A stretch of DNA of 5,100 nucleotides. Origin: Bacteroidetes bacterium GWA2_31_9b. GTDB taxonomy: Bacteria > Bacteroidota > Bacteroidia > Bacteroidales > UBA12077. Below the pieces are notes generated by a model. It was not told the origin of the DNA. It did not search any database and saw only the letters and a list, made by a program, of their open reading frames with translations. The translations under genes were made by a program, and so were the position numbers. The stretch lies in NCBI GenBank assembly GCA_001769005.1, contig MENE01000111.1:1-5100 (forward strand). Reading direction: 5' to 3'. Positions 1-5,100 of this stretch are shown here, one piece after another (within the stretch, counting starts at the first letter, position 1; each line of letters begins with the position of its first letter).

Positions 1-733
1 TAATCATTTTTTTAACTTGTTCGTGGGTATATTCACCACTAAAACAAAGTGCTGCAACTTGTCCACAAGGTAAAGTACCTGTTCTTTCAGGAGAAAATGG
101 TCCATCACCATCAAGAGCATTATTTACATCAATAATTCGGCCTTTTCTATGTGCGCCTACTGATATTCCTCCACCAAGATGAGCAACAATAAGATTTAAT
201 TCTTCGTAAGGCGTATCAACAGCTTTTGAATGTTTACGAGCAGTTGCTTTTTGATTTAATGCATGGAATATGGAATGACGAATAAATTTAGGATGGCCTG
301 TGTAACGAGCAACATCTTCTAATTCATCAACAACAACTGGATCAGCAATAAAAGCTCTTGCACCAGATATTGTTTTTATAATATCATGAGCAATTAATCC
401 TCCCAAATTACTTGCATGTTCGCCTAATTTACTTTCATGCAAATCGGCAATTAACTGATCGTTTACTTCATAAACACCTGATTCTATAGGCTTTACCAAA
501 CCTCCACGACCAACGATAGCAACAATTGAATTGATATCGATATCGGCATCTTTAAGTTCTTTCAGGATTATTTCTTTTCTAAAATGAAACTGATCAACTA
601 TCTTTTTAAAAGGTTTTAGATCTTCAGATGAATGTTTAATGTTTTTTAAAAAAATTGATTTTGATCCTTGATAAACAGCTATTTTAGTAGATGTTGATCC
701 TGGATTAATAGCTAAAATTCTTGATTCTTCCAT
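1..733 (-). CDS. buk: Butyrate kinase, partial (C-terminal third beyond window)
   Basis: Butyrate kinase (ASKHA superfamily, acetokinase family) transfers phosphate from butyryl-phosphate to ADP, giving butyrate and ATP in the cytoplasm. Some relatives prefer isobutyrate or other branched-chain acids. My translation from the ATG at 731-733 gives 244 uninterrupted codons to the window edge; family members are about 355 residues, so roughly the last third is missing. Visible motifs are the N-terminal phosphate loop NPGSTSTK (residues 10-17), GRGG (75-78), HASNLGG (106-112), DPVVVDE (131-137), FHALNQK (156-162), the phosphate-2-like HLGGGISVGAH (185-195), and the block NNALDGDGPFSPERTG (204-219). 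These fit Buk rather than AckA. The start is fixed by an in-frame TGA at 761-763 with no ATG between. The gene lies 40 nt after ptb, so the two are very likely cotranscribed. No Shine-Dalgarno is visible. The adenosine-binding motif and the C-terminus cannot be checked here. Confidence 0.95.
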   Translation of the reverse strand, partial: MEESRILAINPGSTSTKIAVYQGSKSIFLKNIKHSSEDLKPFKKIVDQFHFRKEIILKELKDADIDINSIVAIVGRGGLVKPIESGVYEVNDQLIADLHESKLGEHASNLGGLIAHDIIKTISGARAFIADPVVVDELEDVARYTGHPKFIRHSIFHALNQKATARKHSKAVDTPYEELNLIVAHLGGGISVGAHRKGRIIDVNNALDGDGPFSPERTGTLPCGQVAALCFSGEYTHEQVKKMI

Positions 734-773
734 AGTATATATTAAGTGATTTATTAAAATTCAATTTATAATT

Positions 774-1670
774 CTACATTGCTGCAGCAAGAGCAATCGA
801 CATCATTTTACTTTTATCAGTATCTGCTCTTGAAGTTAAAACAATAGGTACTCTTGCTCCCATAATAACAGCTGCTGAAGTACAACCTCCTAAAAACATA
901 AGTGTTTTATATAAAACATTTCCACTGTTTAATTCTGGTGTAACTAAAATATCAGCATCACCGGCAACTTCACCATGAATACCTTTATGTTCTGCAGCTT
1001 CTTTTGAAACAGCATTATCGATAGCAAAAGGGCCATCAATAGTACATCCTGTTATTTGCCCTCTATTGTTCATAACAGAAAGCATTGCTGCATGAGTTGT
1101 TGATTCGATTTTAGGGTTAACAACTTCAAGCGGACCAATAATTGCAACTTTTGGATTTTTATTTCCTAATCGATGAAATACTTCAACCGCATTATTAATA
1201 ATATCAACCTTTTCGGCAAACTCAGGGGCAATATTCATTGCTGCATCAGTAACTCCAAGAAGCTTATGATAATAAGGCGATTCAATTAATGCAAAATGAC
1301 TTAAAGTAGCTCCTTTACGCAAACCATTTTCTTTATCGAGAACAGCTTTAAGTAATGGTGCTGTACTTACCAATCCTTTCATTAATATATCAGCTTTTCC
1401 ATCTTTTATTAATGCAACTGCTTTAATTGATGCTTTTGCTGGATCGCTTTCTTCAATTATTTCAATACCTGATAAATCGAATTTTATTTCTTTGCTTATT
1501 TTTTCGATTTCATTTTTATTACCAACCAAAATAGGAACTATTATGCCATTTTCATAAGCATTTTTAACGGCTTCCAATACTGGTCTGTCGGCTGCAGCAG
1601 CAACAGCTAGTCTTCTTTTTTCCTTTGCTTTTGCTAATTCTACAATATCGTTTAATGATTTTAAAATCAT
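774..1670 (-). CDS. ptb: Phosphate butyryltransferase
   Basis: Phosphate butyryltransferase (PTA_PTB family) converts butyryl-CoA and inorganic phosphate to butyryl-phosphate and CoA, supplying the butyrate kinase encoded just downstream. At 298 residues it is the usual length for Ptb and shorter than the adjacent Pta. Motifs typical of the family are ILMKGLVSTAPLLKAVL (residues 95-111), SHFALIE (124-130), TDAAMNIAP (141-149), GPLEVVNPK (179-187), IDGPFAIDNAVS (211-222), GDADILVTPELNSGNVLYK (237-255) and a C-terminal ADTDKSKMMSIALA segment (282-295). The ATG at 1668-1670 places the usual N-terminal helix (LNDIVELAKAKEKRRLAVA) at the start; no Shine-Dalgarno precedes it. A terminator-like hairpin and a palindrome lie upstream, so the ptb-buk pair probably has its own promoter. 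Substrate range (butyryl, isobutyryl, isovaleryl) cannot be read from the sequence. A generic phosphate acyltransferase label would be the cautious alternative, but the buk neighbour makes ptb the best call. Confidence 0.95.
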   Translation of the reverse strand: MILKSLNDIVELAKAKEKRRLAVAAAADRPVLEAVKNAYENGIIVPILVGNKNEIEKISKEIKFDLSGIEIIEESDPAKASIKAVALIKDGKADILMKGLVSTAPLLKAVLDKENGLRKGATLSHFALIESPYYHKLLGVTDAAMNIAPEFAEKVDIINNAVEVFHRLGNKNPKVAIIGPLEVVNPKIESTTHAAMLSVMNNRGQITGCTIDGPFAIDNAVSKEAAEHKGIHGEVAGDADILVTPELNSGNVLYKTLMFLGGCTSAAVIMGARVPIVLTSRADTDKSKMMSIALAAAM

Positions 1671-1707
1671 TGAGTGGTTATTTTAAGTTTCTTATTTTTT
1701 TGCGAAT

Positions 1708-1727
1708 ATATGCAATATATTGTATAT
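1708..1727. promoter_or_regulatory. Near-perfect 20-bp palindrome upstream of ptb, candidate operator
   Basis: The two 10-bp halves, ATATGCAATA and TATTGTATAT, are reverse complements except at one pair (G1712 against T1723). The site lies 38-57 bp upstream of the ptb start codon and just beyond the ackA terminator, where a ptb promoter would be expected. On the minus strand it overlaps a TATATTCG sequence (1703-1710), one mismatch from the Bacteroidota -7 element TAnnTTTG, although no good -33 TTTG is visible. It could be a binding site for a dimeric regulator controlling ptb-buk. The region is very AT-rich, so chance is a real alternative. I cannot match it to a known regulator; it does not fit the Rex or FNR consensus. 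Confidence 0.35.
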
Positions 1728-1728
1728 G

Positions 1729-1759
1729 AAAAAAAGCGACTTTAAAAAAATCGCTTTTT
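1729..1759 (-). terminator. Probable Rho-independent terminator of pta-ackA
   Basis: On the minus strand a 9-bp inverted repeat (AAAAAGCGA at 1731-1739 against TCGCTTTTT at 1751-1759) encloses an 11-nt loop. The 3' arm runs into seven consecutive T's. The hairpin begins only 5 nt after the ackA stop codon (1765-1767). The G/C core is short (GCGA/TCGC), but position and architecture fit an intrinsic terminator. It would separate the pta-ackA transcript from ptb-buk. The flanking A-tract also gives some T's on the plus strand, but no plus-strand gene approaches it. Confidence 0.7.
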
Positions 1760-1764
1760 ATATG

Positions 1765-2976
1765 CTATTTATTAGAAACAATCCGTTGAGTATCGCTTGC
1801 AATAACAAATTCTTCGTTGGTTGAAACAACTACAACTTTTGTTCTAGAACCAATTTTTGTTAATTCAAGATCAACTCCTCTTTTATCTTTATTATTTTCA
1901 ACATCGAAATCTACTCCAAGATATTCAAGTTCAGAACAAACTAATCGTCTAACTTCACATCCATTTTCACCAATACCTCCGGTAAAAAGAATTAAATCTA
2001 CACCTCCCATTGCAGCTGAGTATGCACCAATGTATTTTCTAACTCGGTAAGCAAACATTTCAAAAGCAATCTTAGCGCGCTCATTCCCTTCGTTTGCAGC
2101 TTTTTCAATATCACGCATATCAGATGATATACCTGAAATACCAAGTAATCCGCTTCGTTTATTTATTACATCATTTGTATCTTTAATACTTAAATCTTCT
2201 TTTTCTGCAATAAATAATAATGCTCCAAGGTCAAGATCACCTGCACGTGTTCCCATCATTAATCCTTCTACAGGTGTAAATCCCATTGAGGTATCTACCG
2301 ATTTCCCGTTTTTAATTGCAGCAACTGAAGCTCCATTACCAAGATGACATGAAATCACTTTCTTTTCTTTCCAATCCCATCCAACCAGTTTACATGCTTT
2401 TTCAGCAACAAATTTATGGCTTGTTCCATGGAACCCGTAACGACGAACTTTATATTTCTGATAATATTCGTATGGTAATGCGTATAAAAATGATTTTGGC
2501 TCCATTGTTTGGTGAAACGAAGTATCAAAAACAGCTACTTGTGGTACTTGTGGAAGTAATTTTTCCATAGCAAGAATACCTTTCAAGTTTGCCGGATTAT
2601 GAAGTGGTGCAAGCTCAATACATTCTTCAATTTTTTCTTTAACATCGTTTGTAATTAAAGCACTTTCAGGAAAATATTGACCTCCATGAGCAACACGGTG
2701 TCCAACTGCAACTATTTCATCAATATTTTTTATAACGCCATGTTCAGGTGACAACAATGCTGCAAGTATTAAATCAATTCCTTTTGTGTGATCAGGAATT
2801 TCAGCAACAATATTTAGTTTTTTATCCTCAAACGTTTTGTGACTTAATTCACCATTTTTAATACCAATTCTTTCAACAATTCCCTTTGCAAGTACTTCAG
2901 AATCATGAGAATTATTCATACTCAACAATTGATATTTTATTGATGAACTACCACAGTTTAAAACTAAGATTTTCAT
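1765..2976 (-). CDS. ackA: Acetate kinase
   Basis: Acetate kinase (EC 2.7.2.1, ASKHA superfamily) makes acetate and ATP from acetyl-phosphate and ADP in the cytoplasm, and also runs in reverse for acetate activation. The 403-residue length is normal. Expected active-site residues are all visible by comparison with the Methanosarcina enzyme: N7, S10 and S12 in LNCGSSSIKYQL; R94 in VGHRVAHGG; H126 in PLHNPAN; D151 in VFDTSFH; H183 in YGFHGTSH; N214 in HLGNGAS; R244 in MGTRAGDLD; the FTGGIGEN adenosine motif (331-338); and E388 in STNEEFVIA. The ATG at 2974-2976 starts directly with the canonical MKILVLNCGSSS. It lies 25 nt after the pta stop without a Shine-Dalgarno, so it is almost certainly cotranscribed with pta. 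A terminator-like hairpin follows within 10 nt. No missing residue or frameshift was seen. Confidence 0.98.
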   Translation of the reverse strand: MKILVLNCGSSSIKYQLLSMNNSHDSEVLAKGIVERIGIKNGELSHKTFEDKKLNIVAEIPDHTKGIDLILAALLSPEHGVIKNIDEIVAVGHRVAHGGQYFPESALITNDVKEKIEECIELAPLHNPANLKGILAMEKLLPQVPQVAVFDTSFHQTMEPKSFLYALPYEYYQKYKVRRYGFHGTSHKFVAEKACKLVGWDWKEKKVISCHLGNGASVAAIKNGKSVDTSMGFTPVEGLMMGTRAGDLDLGALLFIAEKEDLSIKDTNDVINKRSGLLGISGISSDMRDIEKAANEGNERAKIAFEMFAYRVRKYIGAYSAAMGGVDLILFTGGIGENGCEVRRLVCSELEYLGVDFDVENNKDKRGVDLELTKIGSRTKVVVVSTNEEFVIASDTQRIVSNK

Positions 2977-3001
2977 TTTTTTGTTTTTCTATTTGGATGT
3001 A

Positions 3002-4003
3002 TTATTTTCCTGAAGCTTGGTTTGCAGTTATTGCAACTAAGTTAACAATATCGCTTACCGAACAACCTCTTGAAAGATCGTTAATTGGAGCTCCAAGACC
3101 TTGTAATACTGGTCCTATTGCTTCAGCATCACCCAATCGTTCTACTAATTTATACCCAATATTTCCTGCTTGAAGATCAGGAAATACCAATACGTTTGCA
3201 AAACCTGCAACAGAGGATCCTGGAGATTTCTTTTGTCCAACGCTTGCAATAAGTGCAGCATCAGCTTGTAATTCACCATCAATATCTAAATCCGGTCTGG
3301 TTGCTTTTGCTATTCGAGTTGCTTCAACAACCTTAGCTGCTAATTCATGATCAGCTGAACCTTTGGTTGAAAAAGACAATAAAGCAATTTTTGGTTTTTC
3401 AATTCCTGCAATTGATTTTGCTGTTTCTGCACTGCAAATAGCTATTTCTGCAAGTTGCTGTGCTGTTGGGTTTGGAGTTATTGCAACATCGGCAAAAATG
3501 AAAACTCCATTATGTCCTAATTCGTGTTTTTTAGTAACCACAACCATTGCTCCAGAAACAACAGAAATACCGGGTGCTGTTTTTACAATTTGCAATGCAG
3601 GACGAACTGTATCGGCAGTGGTATGTTCAGCTCCACTAACTTCGCCATCTGCATCACCCATGAAAATCATCATTGGGCCGTAATATATATCCTGATTCAA
3701 TAATTTTTCTGCATCTTCAGGTGTTAAACCTTTTGATTTTCTTAATTCTACAAGACTATCAATATAAAGTTGTTTTTTTGGAGAGTTTGCAGGGTCAATA
3801 ATTTCAGCTTTAGAAAGATCTAATCCAAACTTTTTTTCTAATGATGCGATCTCGTCTAAATTACCTAATAAGATTAAATCAGCAATACCTTCTTTTAAAA
3901 TAATATCTGCTGCTTTAATTGTTCTTTCTGATGTTCCTTCAGGTAATACAATACGTTTTTTATTTTTTTTTGCTTTTTCTTTAATTTGCTGTAGTAAGTC
4001 CAT
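3002..4003 (-). CDS. pta: Phosphate acetyltransferase (short, single-domain form)
   Basis: Phosphate acetyltransferase (EC 2.3.1.8) interconverts acetyl-CoA plus phosphate with acetyl-phosphate plus CoA, and feeds the acetate kinase encoded 25 nt downstream. The 333 residues cover only the catalytic PTA_PTB domain, as in Bacteroides, clostridial and Methanosarcina enzymes; the N-terminal regulatory domains of the roughly 700-residue enterobacterial Pta are absent. Visible motifs are RIVLPEGTSERTIKAA (residues 17-32), GLTPEDA (92-98), the block YYGPMMIFMGDADGEVSGA (107-125), TVRPALQ with R134 (132-138), PNPTAQQLAEIA (177-188), GELQADAALI (243-252), VFPDLQAGNIGYKLVERL (273-290) and the C-terminal SRGCSVSDI with S311, R312 and D318. 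The last three correspond to the S309, R310 and D316 catalytic residues of the Methanosarcina enzyme. The start ATG is at 4001-4003. A 153-bp spacer upstream holds a candidate promoter, so pta probably begins the pta-ackA unit. Confidence 0.97.
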   Translation of the reverse strand: MDLLQQIKEKAKKNKKRIVLPEGTSERTIKAADIILKEGIADLILLGNLDEIASLEKKFGLDLSKAEIIDPANSPKKQLYIDSLVELRKSKGLTPEDAEKLLNQDIYYGPMMIFMGDADGEVSGAEHTTADTVRPALQIVKTAPGISVVSGAMVVVTKKHELGHNGVFIFADVAITPNPTAQQLAEIAICSAETAKSIAGIEKPKIALLSFSTKGSADHELAAKVVEATRIAKATRPDLDIDGELQADAALIASVGQKKSPGSSVAGFANVLVFPDLQAGNIGYKLVERLGDAEAIGPVLQGLGAPINDLSRGCSVSDIVNLVAITANQASGK

Positions 4004-4059
4004 TGTAATCAGTTATTTATATTGTTTTAATTAAAAATATTTCGTTCACACAAAATTGC

Positions 4060-4079
4060 AGATTTTAGATGAAAAATCT
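4060..4079. repeat. Small inverted repeat in the pta leader
   Basis: AGATTTT (4060-4066) and AAAATCT (4073-4079) form a perfect 7-bp inverted repeat around a 6-nt loop, 57-76 bp upstream of the pta start. If the promoter proposed at 4086-4114 is right, transcription would begin near 4079 and this hairpin would sit at the 5' end of the mRNA. There it could protect the transcript. It lacks a strong T-tract on the minus strand, so it is a poor terminator for aroE. An operator or a chance repeat in AT-rich DNA are the alternatives. Confidence 0.3.
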
Positions 4080-4085
4080 ATATGA

Positions 4086-4114
4086 ATTATATCATTTAAA
4101 AATGTGTTACACAA
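4086..4114 (-). promoter_or_regulatory. Candidate promoter of pta-ackA
   Basis: On the minus strand TTGTGT (4109-4114) and TATAAT (4086-4091) are separated by exactly 17 bp. TATAAT is a perfect sigma-70-type -10 box, and the TTG start of the upstream box fits both the classic -35 and the Bacteroidota -33 element. The canonical Bacteroidota -7 box TAnnTTTG is not matched well. The upstream box lies inside an 11-bp perfect palindrome, TGTGT-T-ACACA on the plus strand (4103-4113), which could be an operator. The site is in the only long spacer of the window (4004-4156), 83 bp or more before the pta start. Confidence 0.35.
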
Positions 4115-4156
4115 CAAGTTTTTAATTGATTATTTGCTTAAGTTAAAAATAATATA

Positions 4157-4900
4157 TTAGATATGAAAATTATTCCAAATTTTCCATGAATAATCGGCTT
4201 GAATTTCAAGCATTTGACGACCATTTTTAGTAATAGCATTATATTCTTTAGCAAATTTTAAGAATTGTGTTTTTTCGGGATTGTAAATCAGATCATATAC
4301 CAAATGATCTTTTGTAAGGTATTGGTAAGGAATTAATGGGTATTCAGAGATATTAGGAAACATCCCCAATGGAGTTGTATTTATTATTAAGTTATGGTTT
4401 GTAATTGTTGTTTTATCTAACTGAGAATATGATAAATCATTTAAATCAACCGGTGTTCTGGTAATAAATTTAAAATCAATATTTAATTGTTTTAATGCAT
4501 AAGCAACTGCAAGCGAGCTTCCTCCTTTTCCAATAATCAATGCTTTTATTGTTCTTGATGATAAAATTGGAAGTAAACTATCCATAAAACCCAAATAGTC
4601 AGTGTTGTAACCAATTAATTTTTGATTAACAAACTGAATAGTGTTTACTGCACCAATATTTCTAGCATGTAAATCTAATTCATCAAGATAAGAGATTATT
4701 GATTGTTTATAGGGAATAGTAACATTCAACCCTGATAAATCCTTATTTTGTTGAATCAACAATTTAAATTCGGGAATATCAGATAAGGGAAATAATTTAT
4801 ATGATGCATCGTTAATCTTCTCCTTTTGAAATTTATTTTTAAAAAATTCTGGAGAGAAAGAATGGTCAAGATTTTTTCCTATTAAACCGTATAATTTCAA
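4157..4900 (-). CDS. aroE: Shikimate dehydrogenase (NADP+), TTG start
   Basis: Shikimate dehydrogenase (EC 1.1.1.25) reduces 3-dehydroshikimate to shikimate in the chorismate pathway to aromatic amino acids. The 247 residues match the short AroE of Bacteroidota rather than the roughly 270 of Escherichia coli. The N-terminal substrate domain shows HSFSP with S14 and S16 (13-17), NVTIPYK with the catalytic K65 (59-65), AVNT with N86 (84-87) and NTDYLG with D101 (99-104). The Rossmann part shows IGKGGSS (123-129), TRT (147-149, NADP phosphate contact) and NTTPLGM (174-180). The end has YDLIYNP (202-208) and NGRQMLEIQA with Q234 (226-235). The start codon is TTG at 4898-4900: an in-frame TAA lies at 4910-4912 with no ATG between, and the next Met is residue 106, well past the conserved KLYGLIG opening. 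The gene follows the upstream TPR-like gene by 38 nt and may be cotranscribed with it. It is functionally unrelated to pta-ackA. Confidence 0.95.
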   Translation of the reverse strand: MKLYGLIGKNLDHSFSPEFFKNKFQKEKINDASYKLFPLSDIPEFKLLIQQNKDLSGLNVTIPYKQSIISYLDELDLHARNIGAVNTIQFVNQKLIGYNTDYLGFMDSLLPILSSRTIKALIIGKGGSSLAVAYALKQLNIDFKFITRTPVDLNDLSYSQLDKTTITNHNLIINTTPLGMFPNISEYPLIPYQYLTKDHLVYDLIYNPEKTQFLKFAKEYNAITKNGRQMLEIQADYSWKIWNNFHI

Positions 4901-4917
4901 ATAATTGAATTATTGAA
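4896..4917 (-). promoter_or_regulatory. Predicted hairpin sequestering the aroE start codon
   Basis: On the minus strand TTCAATAA (4910-4917) can pair with TTATTTGAA (4896-4904) as an 8-bp stem with one bulged T (4901) and a 5-nt loop. All three bases of the aroE TTG start (4898-4900) fall in the stem. As DNA, 4900-4914 is also a perfect 15-bp palindrome around a central G. The stem is almost all A-U, so its stability is doubtful and chance is possible. Confidence 0.25.
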
Positions 4918-4938
4918 TAGTGATTAACAGATAAATTA

Positions 4939-5100
4939 TTAATTTAAATCTTTAAGAATGTAGTTATCAATAAGTTTTGAGATTTCTAAAATATCAAATG
5001 CGTTTGGATATGTAAGTAATATTTCAGCATGATCTGATGAATTTATTTTTAATCCATTCTCGAATGCTTCAAGCGCTTGATTTTTGTTGTTCAAATGTAA
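4939..5100 (-). CDS. Probable TPR-repeat protein, C-terminal end only
   Basis: An open frame enters from the right edge and runs 53 codons to a TAA at 4939-4941; the start is outside the window. The segment NNKNQALEAFENGLKINSSD (residues 4-23 of the visible part) has the spacing of the second helix of a tetratricopeptide repeat: A, then F, then GL, then I-N. It is followed by an acidic/hydrophobic tail, AEILLTYPNAFDILEISKLI (25-44), and a final NYILKDLN. TPR proteins are protein-protein interaction scaffolds; no specific role can be given from this fragment. TPR-type genes beside aroE are, as I recall, common in Bacteroidota, which supports the call. It ends 38 nt before aroE on the same strand. 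A helical protein that is not a TPR protein remains possible. Confidence 0.6.
   Translation of the reverse strand, partial: LHLNNKNQALEAFENGLKINSSDHAEILLTYPNAFDILEISKLIDNYILKDLN

Noticed and set aside
1..733. Possible truncation or pseudogene of buk
   Set aside because: The frame is open and motif-complete up to the window edge. The missing C-terminus is due to the window boundary, not to a stop or frameshift.
1817..2050. Plus-strand open frame of 77 codons inside ackA
   Set aside because: It is antisense to conserved AckA coding sequence and has low-complexity Ser/Thr/Pro-rich content with no recognisable domain. It is a shadow frame.
2316..2570. Plus-strand open frame of 84 codons inside ackA
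   Set aside because: It is antisense to the conserved AckA core, with no family resemblance and no promoter or ribosome-binding signal.
2886..3173. Plus-strand open frame of 95 codons spanning the ackA-pta junction
   Set aside because: It is antisense to both genes. The hydrophobic-looking stretch is only the complement of the AT-rich spacer and coding sequence.
3363..3683. Plus-strand open frame of 106 codons inside pta
   Set aside because: It is antisense to well-conserved Pta motifs. Its Ala/Ser/Ile-rich composition mirrors the pta codons; no domain was recognised.
4004..4156. Possible small gene, RNA or aroE terminator in the 153-bp spacer
   Set aside because: No open frame with a start of useful length, no structured RNA I recognise, and no hairpin with a T-tract right after aroE. 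Only the promoter-like and small inverted-repeat elements were kept.
1..5100. CRISPR array, insertion sequence, tRNA/rRNA or prophage features
   Set aside because: No regularly spaced repeats, transposase or terminal repeats, attachment duplications or structural RNA sequences were seen on either strand.

Overview
The window is a compact run of six genes, all read on the minus strand. It looks like a piece of a fermentative Bacteroidota (probably Bacteroidales) chromosome. The grounds are low G+C (roughly one third by eye), a lack of recognisable Shine-Dalgarno sequences before any start codon, AT-rich spacers, a short Bacteroidota-type AroE of 247 residues, and a short single-domain Pta. The assignment is an inference; no taxonomic marker is present.

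In transcription order (high to low coordinates): the 3' end of a probable tetratricopeptide-repeat gene (4939-5100, cut by the window edge); aroE, shikimate dehydrogenase (4157-4900, TTG start); a 153-bp spacer with a candidate promoter and small inverted repeats; pta, phosphate acetyltransferase (3002-4003); ackA, acetate kinase (1765-2976); a hairpin followed by a T-tract, probably an intrinsic terminator (1729-1759), and then a 20-bp near-palindrome (1708-1727); ptb, phosphate butyryltransferase (774-1670); and the first 244 codons of buk, butyrate kinase (1-733, cut by the window edge).

The core is two consecutive, mutually paralogous substrate-level phosphorylation modules. Each pairs a phosphotransacylase of the PTA_PTB family with an acyl kinase of the ASKHA superfamily. 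Pta-AckA turns acetyl-CoA into acetate plus ATP. Ptb-Buk does the same with butyryl-CoA, or with branched-chain acyl-CoAs. The terminator and palindrome between them suggest that the two modules are separate transcription units that could be regulated independently. The neighbouring aroE and TPR genes look like unrelated housekeeping genes.

No mobile element, RNA gene, CRISPR array or prophage feature was seen, and no gene looked broken. The biology is well known. The points worth a second look are the side-by-side paralogous modules, the palindrome before ptb, the TTG start of aroE buried in a predicted hairpin, and the promoter-like region before pta. No stretch longer than 300 bases lacks a gene.
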